Part shown: positions 1 to 5,747 of the stretch, one piece after another
How positions within the stretch are numbered: the first letter of the stretch is position 1
Layout of the letters: each line of letters begins with the position of its first letter
Position numbers and translations under genes: made by a program
Assembly: GCA_013042795.1 (NCBI GenBank)
Contig: JABDPK010000007.1
Span: forward strand, 1-9,578
DNA length: 9,578 nt
Source: Saprospiraceae bacterium
GTDB taxonomy: Bacteria > Bacteroidota > Bacteroidia > Chitinophagales > Saprospiraceae
Reading direction: 5' to 3'
Notes under the pieces: generated by a model
What the model was told of the DNA's origin: nothing
The model's input: the letters and a program-made list of their open reading frames with translations, nothing else
Databases searched by the model: none

Positions 1-2
1 AT

Positions 3-464
3 CATAAGCGCATTATAAAGAAATCAATAGAAAATGTTTTGGTATTGTACCATACTCTTTCCACTCAAGAAGACAAATTATGGCCTAAAGAAAACTGGCC
101 AAAAATGATATTTAAGGATGGGTTAGAGATAGGTTCTGAAGGAAGCCATGGCCCTATCCGATATAAAGTCCTTGAATATGAAAAATCAGGCAGAATAGTA
201 TTCGAGTTTAAAAAACCTAATGGCTTTAACGGTATCCATAAATTTGAAATTTCTGAAATCGACCCTGAAAACACACTCATTGAGCATACCATTGATATGA
301 CCACAAGCGGATTTGGAACTATTAAATGGCTATTGGCTATTCGAAGTTTGCATGATGCGTTGATCGAAGATGCATTTGATAAGATTCAAGAGCATTTTGA
401 TCATGATTATCAGAAAGCTGAATGGAGTCCTTGGGTAAGAACATTAAGAGCAATATTTAAATAA
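3..464 (+). CDS. SRPBCC-family protein, 3' portion (5' end outside window)
   Basis: The reading frame is open from the left edge (first complete codon at 3) to the TAA at 462-464, so the TTG at 39 and the ATG at 34 (wrong frame) need not be the true start; the gene is probably cut by the window. The product reads like a polyketide-cyclase/START-fold (SRPBCC) protein. An alternating beta-rich segment ends in residues such as GRIVFEFKKP and HKFEISEI, followed by TLIEHTIDM and a C-terminal amphipathic helix with SLHDALIEDAFDKIQEHF, the long helix that closes the hydrophobic cavity in this fold. There is no signal peptide in the visible part, so it is probably cytoplasmic. The ligand or reaction is unknown. 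SRPBCC genes often sit beside VOC genes, which fits the VOC remnant just downstream. Family call is by pattern only; moderately sure. Confidence 0.6.
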   Translation, partial: HKRIIKKSIENVLVLYHTLSTQEDKLWPKENWPKMIFKDGLEIGSEGSHGPIRYKVLEYEKSGRIVFEFKKPNGFNGIHKFEISEIDPENTLIEHTIDMTTSGFGTIKWLLAIRSLHDALIEDAFDKIQEHFDHDYQKAEWSPWVRTLRAIFK

Positions 465-542
465 ATGCTTCCTATAAATTTTCAGTTTGAAAGTCTTAAA
501 TCCTGATTGTGGATTCTTCCACCCCATAAACCCCTTCAGTCG

Positions 543-622
543 AAATACCCAAAATCACAAAATCCCAAAATCCCAAAATCTCGAAGTCTCAAAGTCACAA
601 AATCCCAAAGTCTCGACATCTT
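543..622. repeat. 8-bp short tandem repeat, about 10 degenerate copies
   Basis: Consecutive octamers can be read with consensus AAARTCYC. The clearest units start at 551, 559, 567, 575, 583, 591, 599 and 607; a variant unit (AAATACCC) precedes them at 543 and a degraded one (GACATCTT) ends the run at 615-622. Units AAAATCCC at 559, 567 and 599 are identical. Three octamers make eight codons, so in one frame the array translates into a low-complexity Lys/Ser/Gln/Asn/Pro peptide, which I do not regard as a real protein segment. The array ends within about 3 nt of the first codon that shows VOC homology. Confidence 0.85.
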
Positions 623-624
623 GT

Positions 625-762
625 AATATATTCAATAATCTTTCAGAAGGCGGACAGATTACTATGCCGATTGCTGAAACTTTCTGGTGTGATTACTTTG
701 GGATGGTTACTGATAAATTTGGCGTGAGCTGGATGGTCAGTTTTAACGCAAAACAATCGTAA
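625..762 (+). pseudogene. C-terminal remnant of a PhnB-like VOC (glyoxalase-fold) protein
   Basis: The frame 625-762 encodes about 45 residues that match the very conserved end of PhnB/3-demethylubiquinone-methyltransferase-like VOC proteins: a short NIFNNLSEGG stretch, then QITMPIAETFW, DYFGMVTDKFGVSW and MVSFN. Normal members of the family are roughly 130-160 residues; here everything N-terminal to the NLSEGG motif is missing. Upstream, the open frame continues only through a tandem repeat to a TTG at 487, with no VOC character. There is no plausible start codon or ribosome site for the remnant. The first metal-ligand half of the fold is therefore absent and the piece should be non-functional. 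Identity of the remnant is quite secure; that it is a pseudogene, rather than a repurposed short ORF, is inference. Confidence 0.8.
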
Positions 763-778
763 TATAAATTTATAATCA

Positions 779-982
779 ATGCAAAATATATTTTGGACGT
801 TTCTGATTTGTTTTTGCTTTTTAGGATGTAATATGAATCCTAACAAAGAGGCCAGAATTCGGAAACTTGAAATAGAACTTGAGCAAACGAAAGAACACAT
901 CAAAACTCTTGAAGAAAGAGTAAATGTCCTGGAAGATGTCAATGAGAATCTAAATTCAAGGATTGATGAATTGGCAATATGA
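779..982 (+). CDS. Small coiled-coil lipoprotein
   Basis: A 67-residue protein starting at ATG 779 and ending at TGA 980-982. Residues 1-17 look like a short signal peptide ending in a lipobox-like FLGC, with C17 as the candidate lipidated cysteine (C11 and C13 lie inside the hydrophobic stretch). Residues about 24-66 are an almost uninterrupted charged helix with hydrophobic heptad positions (I27, L30, I32, L34, I41, L44, V48, L51), typical of a parallel coiled coil. The product would be a membrane-anchored periplasmic oligomer, in layout like Lpp-type mini-lipoproteins, though I see no sequence relationship to Lpp. The lipobox is weak because position -3 is Phe. No functional assignment is possible. 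It starts 16 nt after the VOC remnant's stop codon. Confidence 0.6.
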   Translation: MQNIFWTFLICFCFLGCNMNPNKEARIRKLEIELEQTKEHIKTLEERVNVLEDVNENLNSRIDELAI

Positions 983-1017
983 ATGAACATATATTGCGAT
1001 AGAAAATGAAGGGATGT

Positions 1018-1029
1018 TATGCATGCATA
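1018..1029. promoter_or_regulatory. 12-bp perfect palindrome upstream of the pentapeptide gene
   Basis: TATGCATGCATA reads the same on both strands and lies about 60 nt before the pentapeptide-gene start, in the 105-nt gap after the small lipoprotein gene. It could be a dimeric repressor site, but short AT-rich palindromes occur by chance, so support is weak. Confidence 0.25.
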
Positions 1030-1087
1030 TACTCATTGAATGGCTTGCTGAGATGTATTTCACGAGTATTAAAATATTTAGATCCAA

Positions 1088-1654
1088 ATGGATTATATAA
1101 CTGAAAAAACATATGATGGTAAAGATTTTACTCAAGATACTTTGAAGAAAGGGGAGTATGAATTGTGCATATTTATTAATTGTAATTTTTCAGATTCTGA
1201 TTTGTCGGATCTTCTATTTATAGAATGTGAATTTATTGAGTGTAATTTGAGCAACTGCAAATTATACGGTACTTCTTTCCAGGAAGTAAAATTCAGTCAA
1301 AGTAAAATGTTGGGATTACAATTTGACAGCTGTAACGATTTCAATTTGTCCATTTCATTTGAATGTTGTAAGCTGGACCATTCGGTTTTTCAAAAGATGA
1401 ACCTAAGCAGGTCTTCATTTGATGACTGTCAGATGGAAGGCGTAGATTTTGAAGAAGCTGAAATGATGGATGTGAAACTGCTGAAATGTGATTTGCTCAA
1501 TGCCAATTTTGACAGAACCAATCTTGAGAACGCGGATCTTAGCTATTCCAGGAATTACAGGATAGACCCCGAGAGAAATAATATCAAAGGCGCAAGATTT
1601 TCATTCCCGGAAGTTGCGGGCTTATTGGAAAAATACAATATCATAATCGAATAA
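1088..1654 (+). CDS. Pentapeptide-repeat protein, Qnr/YjbI-like
   Basis: A 188-residue protein with start ATG 1088 and stop TAA 1652-1654. From about residue 24 to 155 it follows the A(D/N)LXX-type pentapeptide register, with central Leu/Phe every fifth residue: CNFSD SDLSD, CEFIE CNLSN CKLYG, MNLSR SSFDD, VDFEE, CDLLN ANFDR TNLEN ADLSY. This predicts a right-handed quadrilateral beta-helix. The C-terminal tail (about 163-188, containing NIKGARFSFPEVAGLLEKYNI) resembles the closing helix of Qnr-like proteins. It is somewhat shorter than the Qnr proteins (about 214-218 residues) and rich in cysteine (10 Cys, several in the outward pentapeptide position). There is no signal peptide, so it is cytosolic. 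Qnr/MfpA members mimic DNA and protect gyrase; whether this one does is not shown. The fold is near certain, the role unknown. Confidence 0.85.
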   Translation: MDYITEKTYDGKDFTQDTLKKGEYELCIFINCNFSDSDLSDLLFIECEFIECNLSNCKLYGTSFQEVKFSQSKMLGLQFDSCNDFNLSISFECCKLDHSVFQKMNLSRSSFDDCQMEGVDFEEAEMMDVKLLKCDLLNANFDRTNLENADLSYSRNYRIDPERNNIKGARFSFPEVAGLLEKYNIIIE

Positions 1655-1729
1655 AGTGAAACGAAGGAAAATCCTGCGGGAGGAATCATGCTGTTCAGGG
1701 CAATCCAGGCTTTAATAATGTGAATAATA

Positions 1730-1743
1730 GTGAACCTGATCAC
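1730..1743. promoter_or_regulatory. Possible CRP/FNR-family site (GTGA-N6-TCAC)
   Basis: The core GTGA-ACCTGA-TCAC is an exact match in bases and spacing to the CRP-family half-sites. The outer T and A of the E. coli consensus are absent. It lies about 100 nt upstream of the conserved start of the ECF sigma gene, in the gap after the pentapeptide gene. CRP/FNR-family regulators are common in Bacteroidota, but I see no -7/-33 promoter placed next to it, so this remains a candidate only. Confidence 0.3.
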
Positions 1744-1831
1744 GGGTATGAAATGAAAAGAAGACAATGTAATTATGTAATGAACTTTTAATTTTAAGAA
1801 CTTCATGCGTTTTACTATTTAAACAGGAGAT

Positions 1832-2389
1832 ATAGAACATCATTATTTAATATCATCCATTGCCCGGGGAGACCGGAAAGCTTTTCGTGAACTTTACGAT
1901 CTTTTTTCTGATAAGGTGTATAATACTTCACTGAGTTATGCACGAAATGATCAGGATGCAGAAGAAATTACCCAGGATGTATTTACGAAAATTTACCGGG
2001 GTGCAGGTAAATTTAAAGGTGACTCAGCAGTTGGCACCTGGATCTACAGGATCACTGTCAATACTTCTCTCAATCATTTAAAAAGTAAAAAGAAGTTCTC
2101 CATTCTTAATTTTGGAGAAAGCCAAAAAGACAAACCTGATTTTGATCACCCAGGTGTAATTTTGGAAAATAAAGAAAATGCACGAATCCTATTCCAGGTA
2201 ATTGGTACTTTACCGGAAAGCCAAAAAACCGCATTCATTCTCAGTTTTGTTGAAGAACTCCCAAGACAGGAAGTAGCCGATATTATGGAAACTTCATTGA
2301 AAGCAGTAGAATCTCTTTTGCAAAGAGCTAAAAAGAATTTGAGAGTTAAACTTGAAAAAGATTATCCTAACCGAAGGAAATTGAAATAA
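1832..2389 (+). CDS. ECF RNA polymerase sigma factor (sigma-70 family), non-canonical or lost start
   Basis: Sigma region 2 runs from the recognisable N-terminal helix (IARGDRKAFRELYDLFSDKV, about 1859-1918) through DAEEITQDVF and TWIYRITVNTSLNHL. Region 4 follows with LPESQKTAFILSFVEELPRQ, EVADIMETSLKAVESLLQRA and KKNLRVKLEKDY. Stop is TAA 2387-2389. The conserved helix requires translation from at least about 1832-1860, but the frame between the in-frame stop TAA at 1820-1822 and 1916 holds no ATG, GTG or TTG. The first standard start is GTG 1916, which would remove about 28 conserved residues. An AGGAG at 1825-1829 lies close before ATA 1832, which is too near for a normal Shine-Dalgarno; ATA 1850 and ATT 1859 are other rare-start options. 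An ATG at 1805 is in frame but blocked by the TAA. Role: directs RNA polymerase to target promoters. The next two genes look like its anti-sigma and sensor. The family call is secure; start and functionality are uncertain. Confidence 0.85.
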   Translation: MEHHYLISSIARGDRKAFRELYDLFSDKVYNTSLSYARNDQDAEEITQDVFTKIYRGAGKFKGDSAVGTWIYRITVNTSLNHLKSKKKFSILNFGESQKDKPDFDHPGVILENKENARILFQVIGTLPESQKTAFILSFVEELPRQEVADIMETSLKAVESLLQRAKKNLRVKLEKDYPNRRKLK

Positions 2390-2420
2390 TCGATGTCTAA
2401 AATAATATCATTCAAAATCC

Positions 2421-2732
2421 ATGTATATGAAACATGATGACAAAGAGAAATGGATAGATGATGTCTTGGGAAGTATGAAAGGCATCCAGCGTGCTAAGCC
2501 TGGAGCTGATTTGTTTTCCAGGATCGAACAGAATATTGAGGCTCCGGGCGCCAGGTTGATTCCTATGCGTCAATGGAGTTACGGGATTGCTGCAGCCGTG
2601 ATTATCCTTGTCCTGAATGTTTTTGCATTTCGTCAGATCACGGAGTATAATCAGTCAAATAATACTGAAATGCTTGTATCGGGAGAATCCGATGAATCGC
2701 TTTTTTCAAACTATAACATCTATGAAAGATGA
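2421..2732 (+). CDS. Putative short anti-sigma factor, single-pass membrane protein
   Basis: A 103-residue protein encoded 31 nt after the sigma gene. Residues 1-50 are charged and presumably cytosolic, with a helical WIDDVLGSMKGIQRAKPGAD segment of the kind found in small Bacteroidota proteins next to ECF sigma genes. Residues about 54-70 (YGIAAAVIILVLNVFAF) form one membrane segment, and about 33 polar residues face the periplasm. ATG 2421 and ATG 2427 are equally possible starts. No zinc-binding HxxxCxxC of ZAS anti-sigmas is present, so if it binds sigma it does so in the manner of the short CnrY type. Its TGA overlaps the next gene's ATG in ATGA, which suggests coupled translation. The anti-sigma role rests on position and topology, not on a recognised domain. 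Confidence 0.65.
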   Translation: MYMKHDDKEKWIDDVLGSMKGIQRAKPGADLFSRIEQNIEAPGARLIPMRQWSYGIAAAVIILVLNVFAFRQITEYNQSNNTEMLVSGESDESLFSNYNIYER

Positions 2733-3205
2733 AACAATTACAGTTTTACAAATACGCTGCATTGGGATTACTGATACTGAACCTTTCAATGATCACTTTC
2801 TTTTTTTTAACAAAGCCTAAAAAGCCCTTGCATCCTGGTCCGGGAGGACCGGAAAAAGCAGGGGATATCCTGAAACTGGATGATCAGCAAACCGAAAGGT
2901 TTTTGAAATTTGCTGAAAGACACAGTCGACAAATTGATATTGTAGATATGCGGCAAAGAAAATTATTGAAACCTTATTTTAAATCGATAATTACAGGGGA
3001 AGGAACGGAAATAAATGATAATCGGATCGAACAGGCCTTACAACTTGAAAGGAAAAAAATCGAATCAACATATAGTCACTTTGGAGATATTAAAACTTTG
3101 CTCAAATCAGAACAGCAAACCAATTTTGAAAAATTTATTGATCATGCACTCGGGAAAATACTAAAGGAGCAGAGAAAACCACCGCCACCTCCAAAGGGCA
3201 GATAA
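2729..3205 (+). CDS. Membrane-anchored periplasmic CpxP/Spy/CnrX-like sensor protein
   Basis: A 158-residue protein whose ATG overlaps the upstream stop by 4 nt. Residues 9-27 form an uncleaved membrane anchor (AALGLLILNLSMITFFFLT), followed by a Pro/Gly/Lys linker (29-43) and a predicted all-helical periplasmic domain of about 100 residues. Two LTxxQ-like segments occur, LKLDDQQTERF (48-58) and LKSEQQTNF (125-133), the mark of the CpxP/Spy/ZraP/CnrX helical hairpin group often annotated as periplasmic heavy-metal sensor. Histidines at 35, 65, 117 and 139 could contribute metal ligands, but no HExxH is seen. The tail is a polyproline run (PPPPP, residues 151-155). In CnrYXH, CnrX binds Ni/Co and releases CnrH from CnrY; I infer a similar job here. 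It could instead be a chaperone-like or structural member of the same fold. Confidence 0.7.
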   Translation: MKQLQFYKYAALGLLILNLSMITFFFLTKPKKPLHPGPGGPEKAGDILKLDDQQTERFLKFAERHSRQIDIVDMRQRKLLKPYFKSIITGEGTEINDNRIEQALQLERKKIESTYSHFGDIKTLLKSEQQTNFEKFIDHALGKILKEQRKPPPPPKGR

Positions 3206-3341
3206 ATGCTTTGATAGAAGTAAAGTTTATGCCCTTCATTCAAAGTCCTTGAAAAAGAAAAGCTGTTTTAAAAAAAAAGTCATTCTACCGAAGGATTGTC
3301 GGAATTCAATTGTCAAAACCAGAAATTAAAAAAAATCAAAC

Positions 3342-4454
3342 ATGAAATATTTAGTAAGTCTATTCATTGTCCTGACAGGAATAATATTATTGACAAGCTC
3401 TTGCAATGATGATGATCCTTCTTGTGTTGAAATCACCTGGTACCAGGATGCTGATGGGGATGGCCTTGGCAACCCTGACATAAGTCTTGATGCGTGTGAA
3501 CAGCCGGAAGGATATATTGATAATTCAGATGACGATGATGATACTCCCGGTGAAAATATTTACTCCATAGATGAATCTTACTTCAACAGCGCTTCGCTTC
3601 TCTCTTTTTCAGTAGTCAACTGTACTCTTGAAAATGGCTCTTCAACAAGCTGTTACCAGATTGTTTTCAAAAGCAATCCGGTTGAAAATGGTCCTTATTG
3701 TCCTGAAACAATTGATGATATCGGAGGACTTGGCATCTATGATGGGAATACCAATCCTGGTTTCCAGGTGATGAAAAGAAGTTTGTGGGAAGCGATGGAA
3801 GCTGATGGATATGATATTGTTGATGCCAATGGAAACATCACTATTGTAGATCCGGGAAGTATATCCGGACCTCCTACAAGTACAGTAGCTTGCCTGGAAG
3901 CCGCTCCTGATGATAACCTGCAATTGACCTTCATGATACCTGTGGAACCAGAGCTATTGGGATCACCGGATCAAATTCAAATCGTTGAAAACCTTGGCGT
4001 CTCAATTGATGGAATTCCTCTGACAGGAGATCCACCATCTGTGACACAGGGCCCTCCGGGTATGCCGGGCGGTGGTCAGGCCGGTGGCGGCATACCTTCC
4101 ATTGATCCTTGCGGTGGACATATGGATCCATTTGGTTATTACCATCTGCATTTTGTACCCCAGGAAATGAACAATGTATTGGAAGCTTATAATATCACCG
4201 AAGTAAGTTGTTCGAATTTTGCACAAAGTGAAACGGCCCTGGTTGGATTTGCGAAAGATGGATTCCCGATTTATGCATCAAAAGACAGTGACGGTAGTTT
4301 GCCTTCAGATTTGGATGCATGTAATGGACATACAACTGCAACTTCAGATTTTCCTGGAGGCGTATATCATTACCATGCATCAGGTACAGAAGCACCGAAT
4401 ATACCTCCATGTCTTGCAGGGGCAGCTGCAGTCAATTCATTTACATACAGATAA
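3342..4454 (+). CDS. YHYH-domain lipoprotein with TSP3-like calcium motif
   Basis: A 370-residue lipoprotein. The signal peptide (1-20) ends in LLTSSC, giving lipidated C21 followed by NDDD, an acidic start that fits Bacteroidota surface-export signals. Residues 32-66 contain DADGDGLGNP and a DDDDD run, resembling a thrombospondin type 3 calcium-binding repeat. The YHYH domain fills most of the rest. The first cluster is C257-GG-H260-MD-PFG-YYHLH (H268, H270); after it come GFAKDGFPIY and the second cluster C327-NGH330 ... YHYH at 342-345. A Gly/Pro-rich loop (GPPGMPGGGQAGGG, about 232-250) precedes the first cluster. The repeated His/Cys motifs suggest metal binding, but the biochemical role of YHYH proteins is not established as far as I know. 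Four Cys/His-bearing motifs are intact. Followed after 7 nt by the next gene, so they are probably co-transcribed. Confidence 0.85.
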   Translation: MKYLVSLFIVLTGIILLTSSCNDDDPSCVEITWYQDADGDGLGNPDISLDACEQPEGYIDNSDDDDDTPGENIYSIDESYFNSASLLSFSVVNCTLENGSSTSCYQIVFKSNPVENGPYCPETIDDIGGLGIYDGNTNPGFQVMKRSLWEAMEADGYDIVDANGNITIVDPGSISGPPTSTVACLEAAPDDNLQLTFMIPVEPELLGSPDQIQIVENLGVSIDGIPLTGDPPSVTQGPPGMPGGGQAGGGIPSIDPCGGHMDPFGYYHLHFVPQEMNNVLEAYNITEVSCSNFAQSETALVGFAKDGFPIYASKDSDGSLPSDLDACNGHTTATSDFPGGVYHYHASGTEAPNIPPCLAGAAAVNSFTYR

Positions 4455-4461
4455 TTTATAA

Positions 4462-5064
4462 ATGATGAAATATATTCTGTTAGTTGTATCAATATTTCTC
4501 CTTTGTTTCAATGTCATGGGACATAATCCTTTGACAGCGAAGATTGAATTAAAGGCAACGAATGAGCGCGGAGCCGTCCTTGGTATTTATCTCAGTCAGA
4601 CCGGCTTGCACCAGGCATTGATCAAAAAATATGACGAAGTGGATTTTGAATCAATGGCTGTGCATGACTATAAAGAACTTATTGTAAAATATATGAAAGA
4701 GCATGTTGAGTTAAAAGCAGATAAGCAGCCATTAACAATAGGAGAGGGTGGTATCAGCCTTGGTAATCATCAGACGGATCTGAAATTTTTTATTGACAAT
4801 TATCCTGGCCAGACCAGATCGCTGGATATTCATATCAATGCATTTGAAGAAAATGATAACCACCATACAGTTTTTTGGTGGAAACGGCCAGATGGCAAAT
4901 CAAAGGTTATTCTATCAAAGAAAGCTAATGATTTCAGGGCAATTTTGACTGAAGGTTCGGGAGATTCCATGTATGCAATTGTAGAAACAGGGAACAATGT
5001 CTGGTACTTGATTGTAGGTGTTTTTTTGTTTTTTGCAGGTATTCTGTTTGTTAGATTCAGGTAG
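4462..5064 (+). CDS. Secreted single-pass membrane protein, predicted mature N-terminal histidine
   Basis: A 200-residue protein. Residues 1-20 form a signal peptide ending V-M-G, and cleavage there would leave H21-N-P as the mature N-terminus. The extracytoplasmic domain spans about 21-178, with histidines at 21, 50, 68, 81, 103, 124, 134 and 135. Residues about 180-197 form one C-terminal membrane segment, followed by RFR, so the tail is cytosolic. The mature start (HNPLTAKIEL...) and beta-rich layout remind me of the periplasmic domain that precedes the HupE/UreJ membrane part in some metal-transport-related proteins, but the multi-TM HupE part is missing here. ATG 4462 or 4465 could start it. 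It sits 7 nt after the YHYH gene and is likely in the same transcript. Family not firmly recognised; the HupE-domain resemblance is a weak impression. Confidence 0.7.
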   Translation: MMKYILLVVSIFLLCFNVMGHNPLTAKIELKATNERGAVLGIYLSQTGLHQALIKKYDEVDFESMAVHDYKELIVKYMKEHVELKADKQPLTIGEGGISLGNHQTDLKFFIDNYPGQTRSLDIHINAFEENDNHHTVFWWKRPDGKSKVILSKKANDFRAILTEGSGDSMYAIVETGNNVWYLIVGVFLFFAGILFVRFR

Positions 5065-5131
5065 TTTAATAGGTACATCAATTTCAGAGGATTTAAAAAT
5101 GGCATCAAATTTTTACAATTCAAATCTCAAA

Positions 5132-5146
5132 TGCAACAACGTTGCA
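5132..5146. promoter_or_regulatory. Dyad TGCAAC-N3-GTTGCA, candidate operator
   Basis: Two perfect 6-bp inverted arms flank AAC, about 40 nt before the preferred start of the lipoprotein gene. A TATCTTTA at 5156-5163 resembles the Bacteroidota -7 box TAnnTTTG, with the last base differing; if it is real, the dyad would cover the -33 side and block polymerase. I see no good -33 TTTG. The overall size suits a dimeric regulator, and Fur/Zur-family boxes are of this length, but the regulator cannot be named from sequence. Confidence 0.4.
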
Positions 5147-5186
5147 AAAAATGATTATCTTTAAGATGAGAACAAAATCTGATAAA

Positions 5187-5747
5187 ATGAAAAGAACATA
5201 TTTGCATGTTATAATGGCTTTGTTTTGCTTATCTCTTCTTATGACTTCATGTGGGAAAGATGACCCGATCATTCCAAATGAAGAAGAATTAATCACTACC
5301 CTTAATTATACACTTACATCTAACAATGGAAATACTCTAACCCTCAGTTTCAAAGATCTTGACGGAGATGGTGGCGATGAACCAGTTGTTACAGGAGGAA
5401 GCCTTGAAAGAAACCAATCCTATACCGGGATGTTGGAAATATTGAATGAATCTGAATCACCTGCAGAAAATATTACTGAAGAAATAGAGGAGGAGGATGT
5501 AGATCACCAGTTCTTTTTTCAAACGGATATTACCGGCCTGACTGTTTCCTATAATGATCAGGATAGCAATGGTAATCCGGTAGGACTTAATACGATATTA
5601 ACGACCGGTGAAACTGGTGCTGGATCATTAACGATTATACTAAAACATGAACCTGTGAAGGAAGCTTCTGGTGTGTCAGAAGGAAACATCACTAACGCAG
5701 GAGGTGAAACAGATATTTCTGTTACCTTTCCAATAAATGTTCAATAG
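5187..5747 (+). CDS. Surface lipoprotein paired with TonB-dependent receptor
   Basis: I choose ATG 5187 because it places a normal signal peptide (MKRTYLHVIMALFCLSLLMT) directly before the lipobox LMTSC (C22); starts at 5142, 5151 or 5166 would add up to 15 useless residues and one overlaps a regulatory dyad. The product is 186 residues. C22 is followed by GKDD, close to the K/D-rich surface-export signal known from Bacteroidota, so it is likely on the outer face of the outer membrane. The remainder is beta-rich with LTLSFKDLDGDGGDEP, an acidic EEIEEEDVDHQFFFQ segment and NDQDSNGNPVG. It resembles small lipoproteins, sometimes labelled 'type 1 periplasmic binding fold superfamily', found directly before TonB receptors. 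It overlaps the receptor gene by 11 nt, so the pair is co-translated. The acidic loop could bind cations. Role inferred: a partner in substrate capture. Confidence 0.8.
   Translation: MKRTYLHVIMALFCLSLLMTSCGKDDPIIPNEEELITTLNYTLTSNNGNTLTLSFKDLDGDGGDEPVVTGGSLERNQSYTGMLEILNESESPAENITEEIEEEDVDHQFFFQTDITGLTVSYNDQDSNGNPVGLNTILTTGETGAGSLTIILKHEPVKEASGVSEGNITNAGGETDISVTFPINVQ

Noticed and set aside
543..622. CRISPR array
   Set aside because: Units are only 8 bp, with no spacers and no cas genes nearby; it is a simple tandem repeat.
487..624. 5' half of the 91-residue frame that includes the VOC remnant
   Set aside because: It starts with TTG and its residues come from the octamer repeat and unrelated AT-rich DNA; no VOC N-terminal homology is visible, so it is not a real coding start.
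1655..1804. Short TCCT-GCGGG-AGGA hairpin after the pentapeptide gene as a terminator
   Set aside because: Only 4 bp of stem and no following T-run, so it is not convincing.
3206..3341. Terminator or promoter between the sensor and YHYH genes
   Set aside because: The gap has A-runs and weak CCGA/TCGG complementarity but no stable hairpin with a T-run and no TTTG-N19-TAnnTTTG; I could not support either, so it is unclear whether the YHYH gene is co-transcribed with the trio.
3642..4410. Several minus-strand open frames opposite the YHYH gene
   Set aside because: All are short, without start signals or recognisable domains, and lie opposite a clearly coding gene.
4219..4461. 80-residue frame overlapping the YHYH gene
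   Set aside because: It lies wholly within the second half of the YHYH gene in another frame, has low-complexity Gln/His/Met composition and no family resemblance; it is a shadow.
5142..5186. Extended N-terminus of the lipoprotein (TTG 5142, ATG 5151 or ATG 5166)
   Set aside because: These starts would put 7-15 extra residues in front of a normal lipoprotein signal, and TTG 5142 lies in the dyad; ATG 5187 is far more natural.
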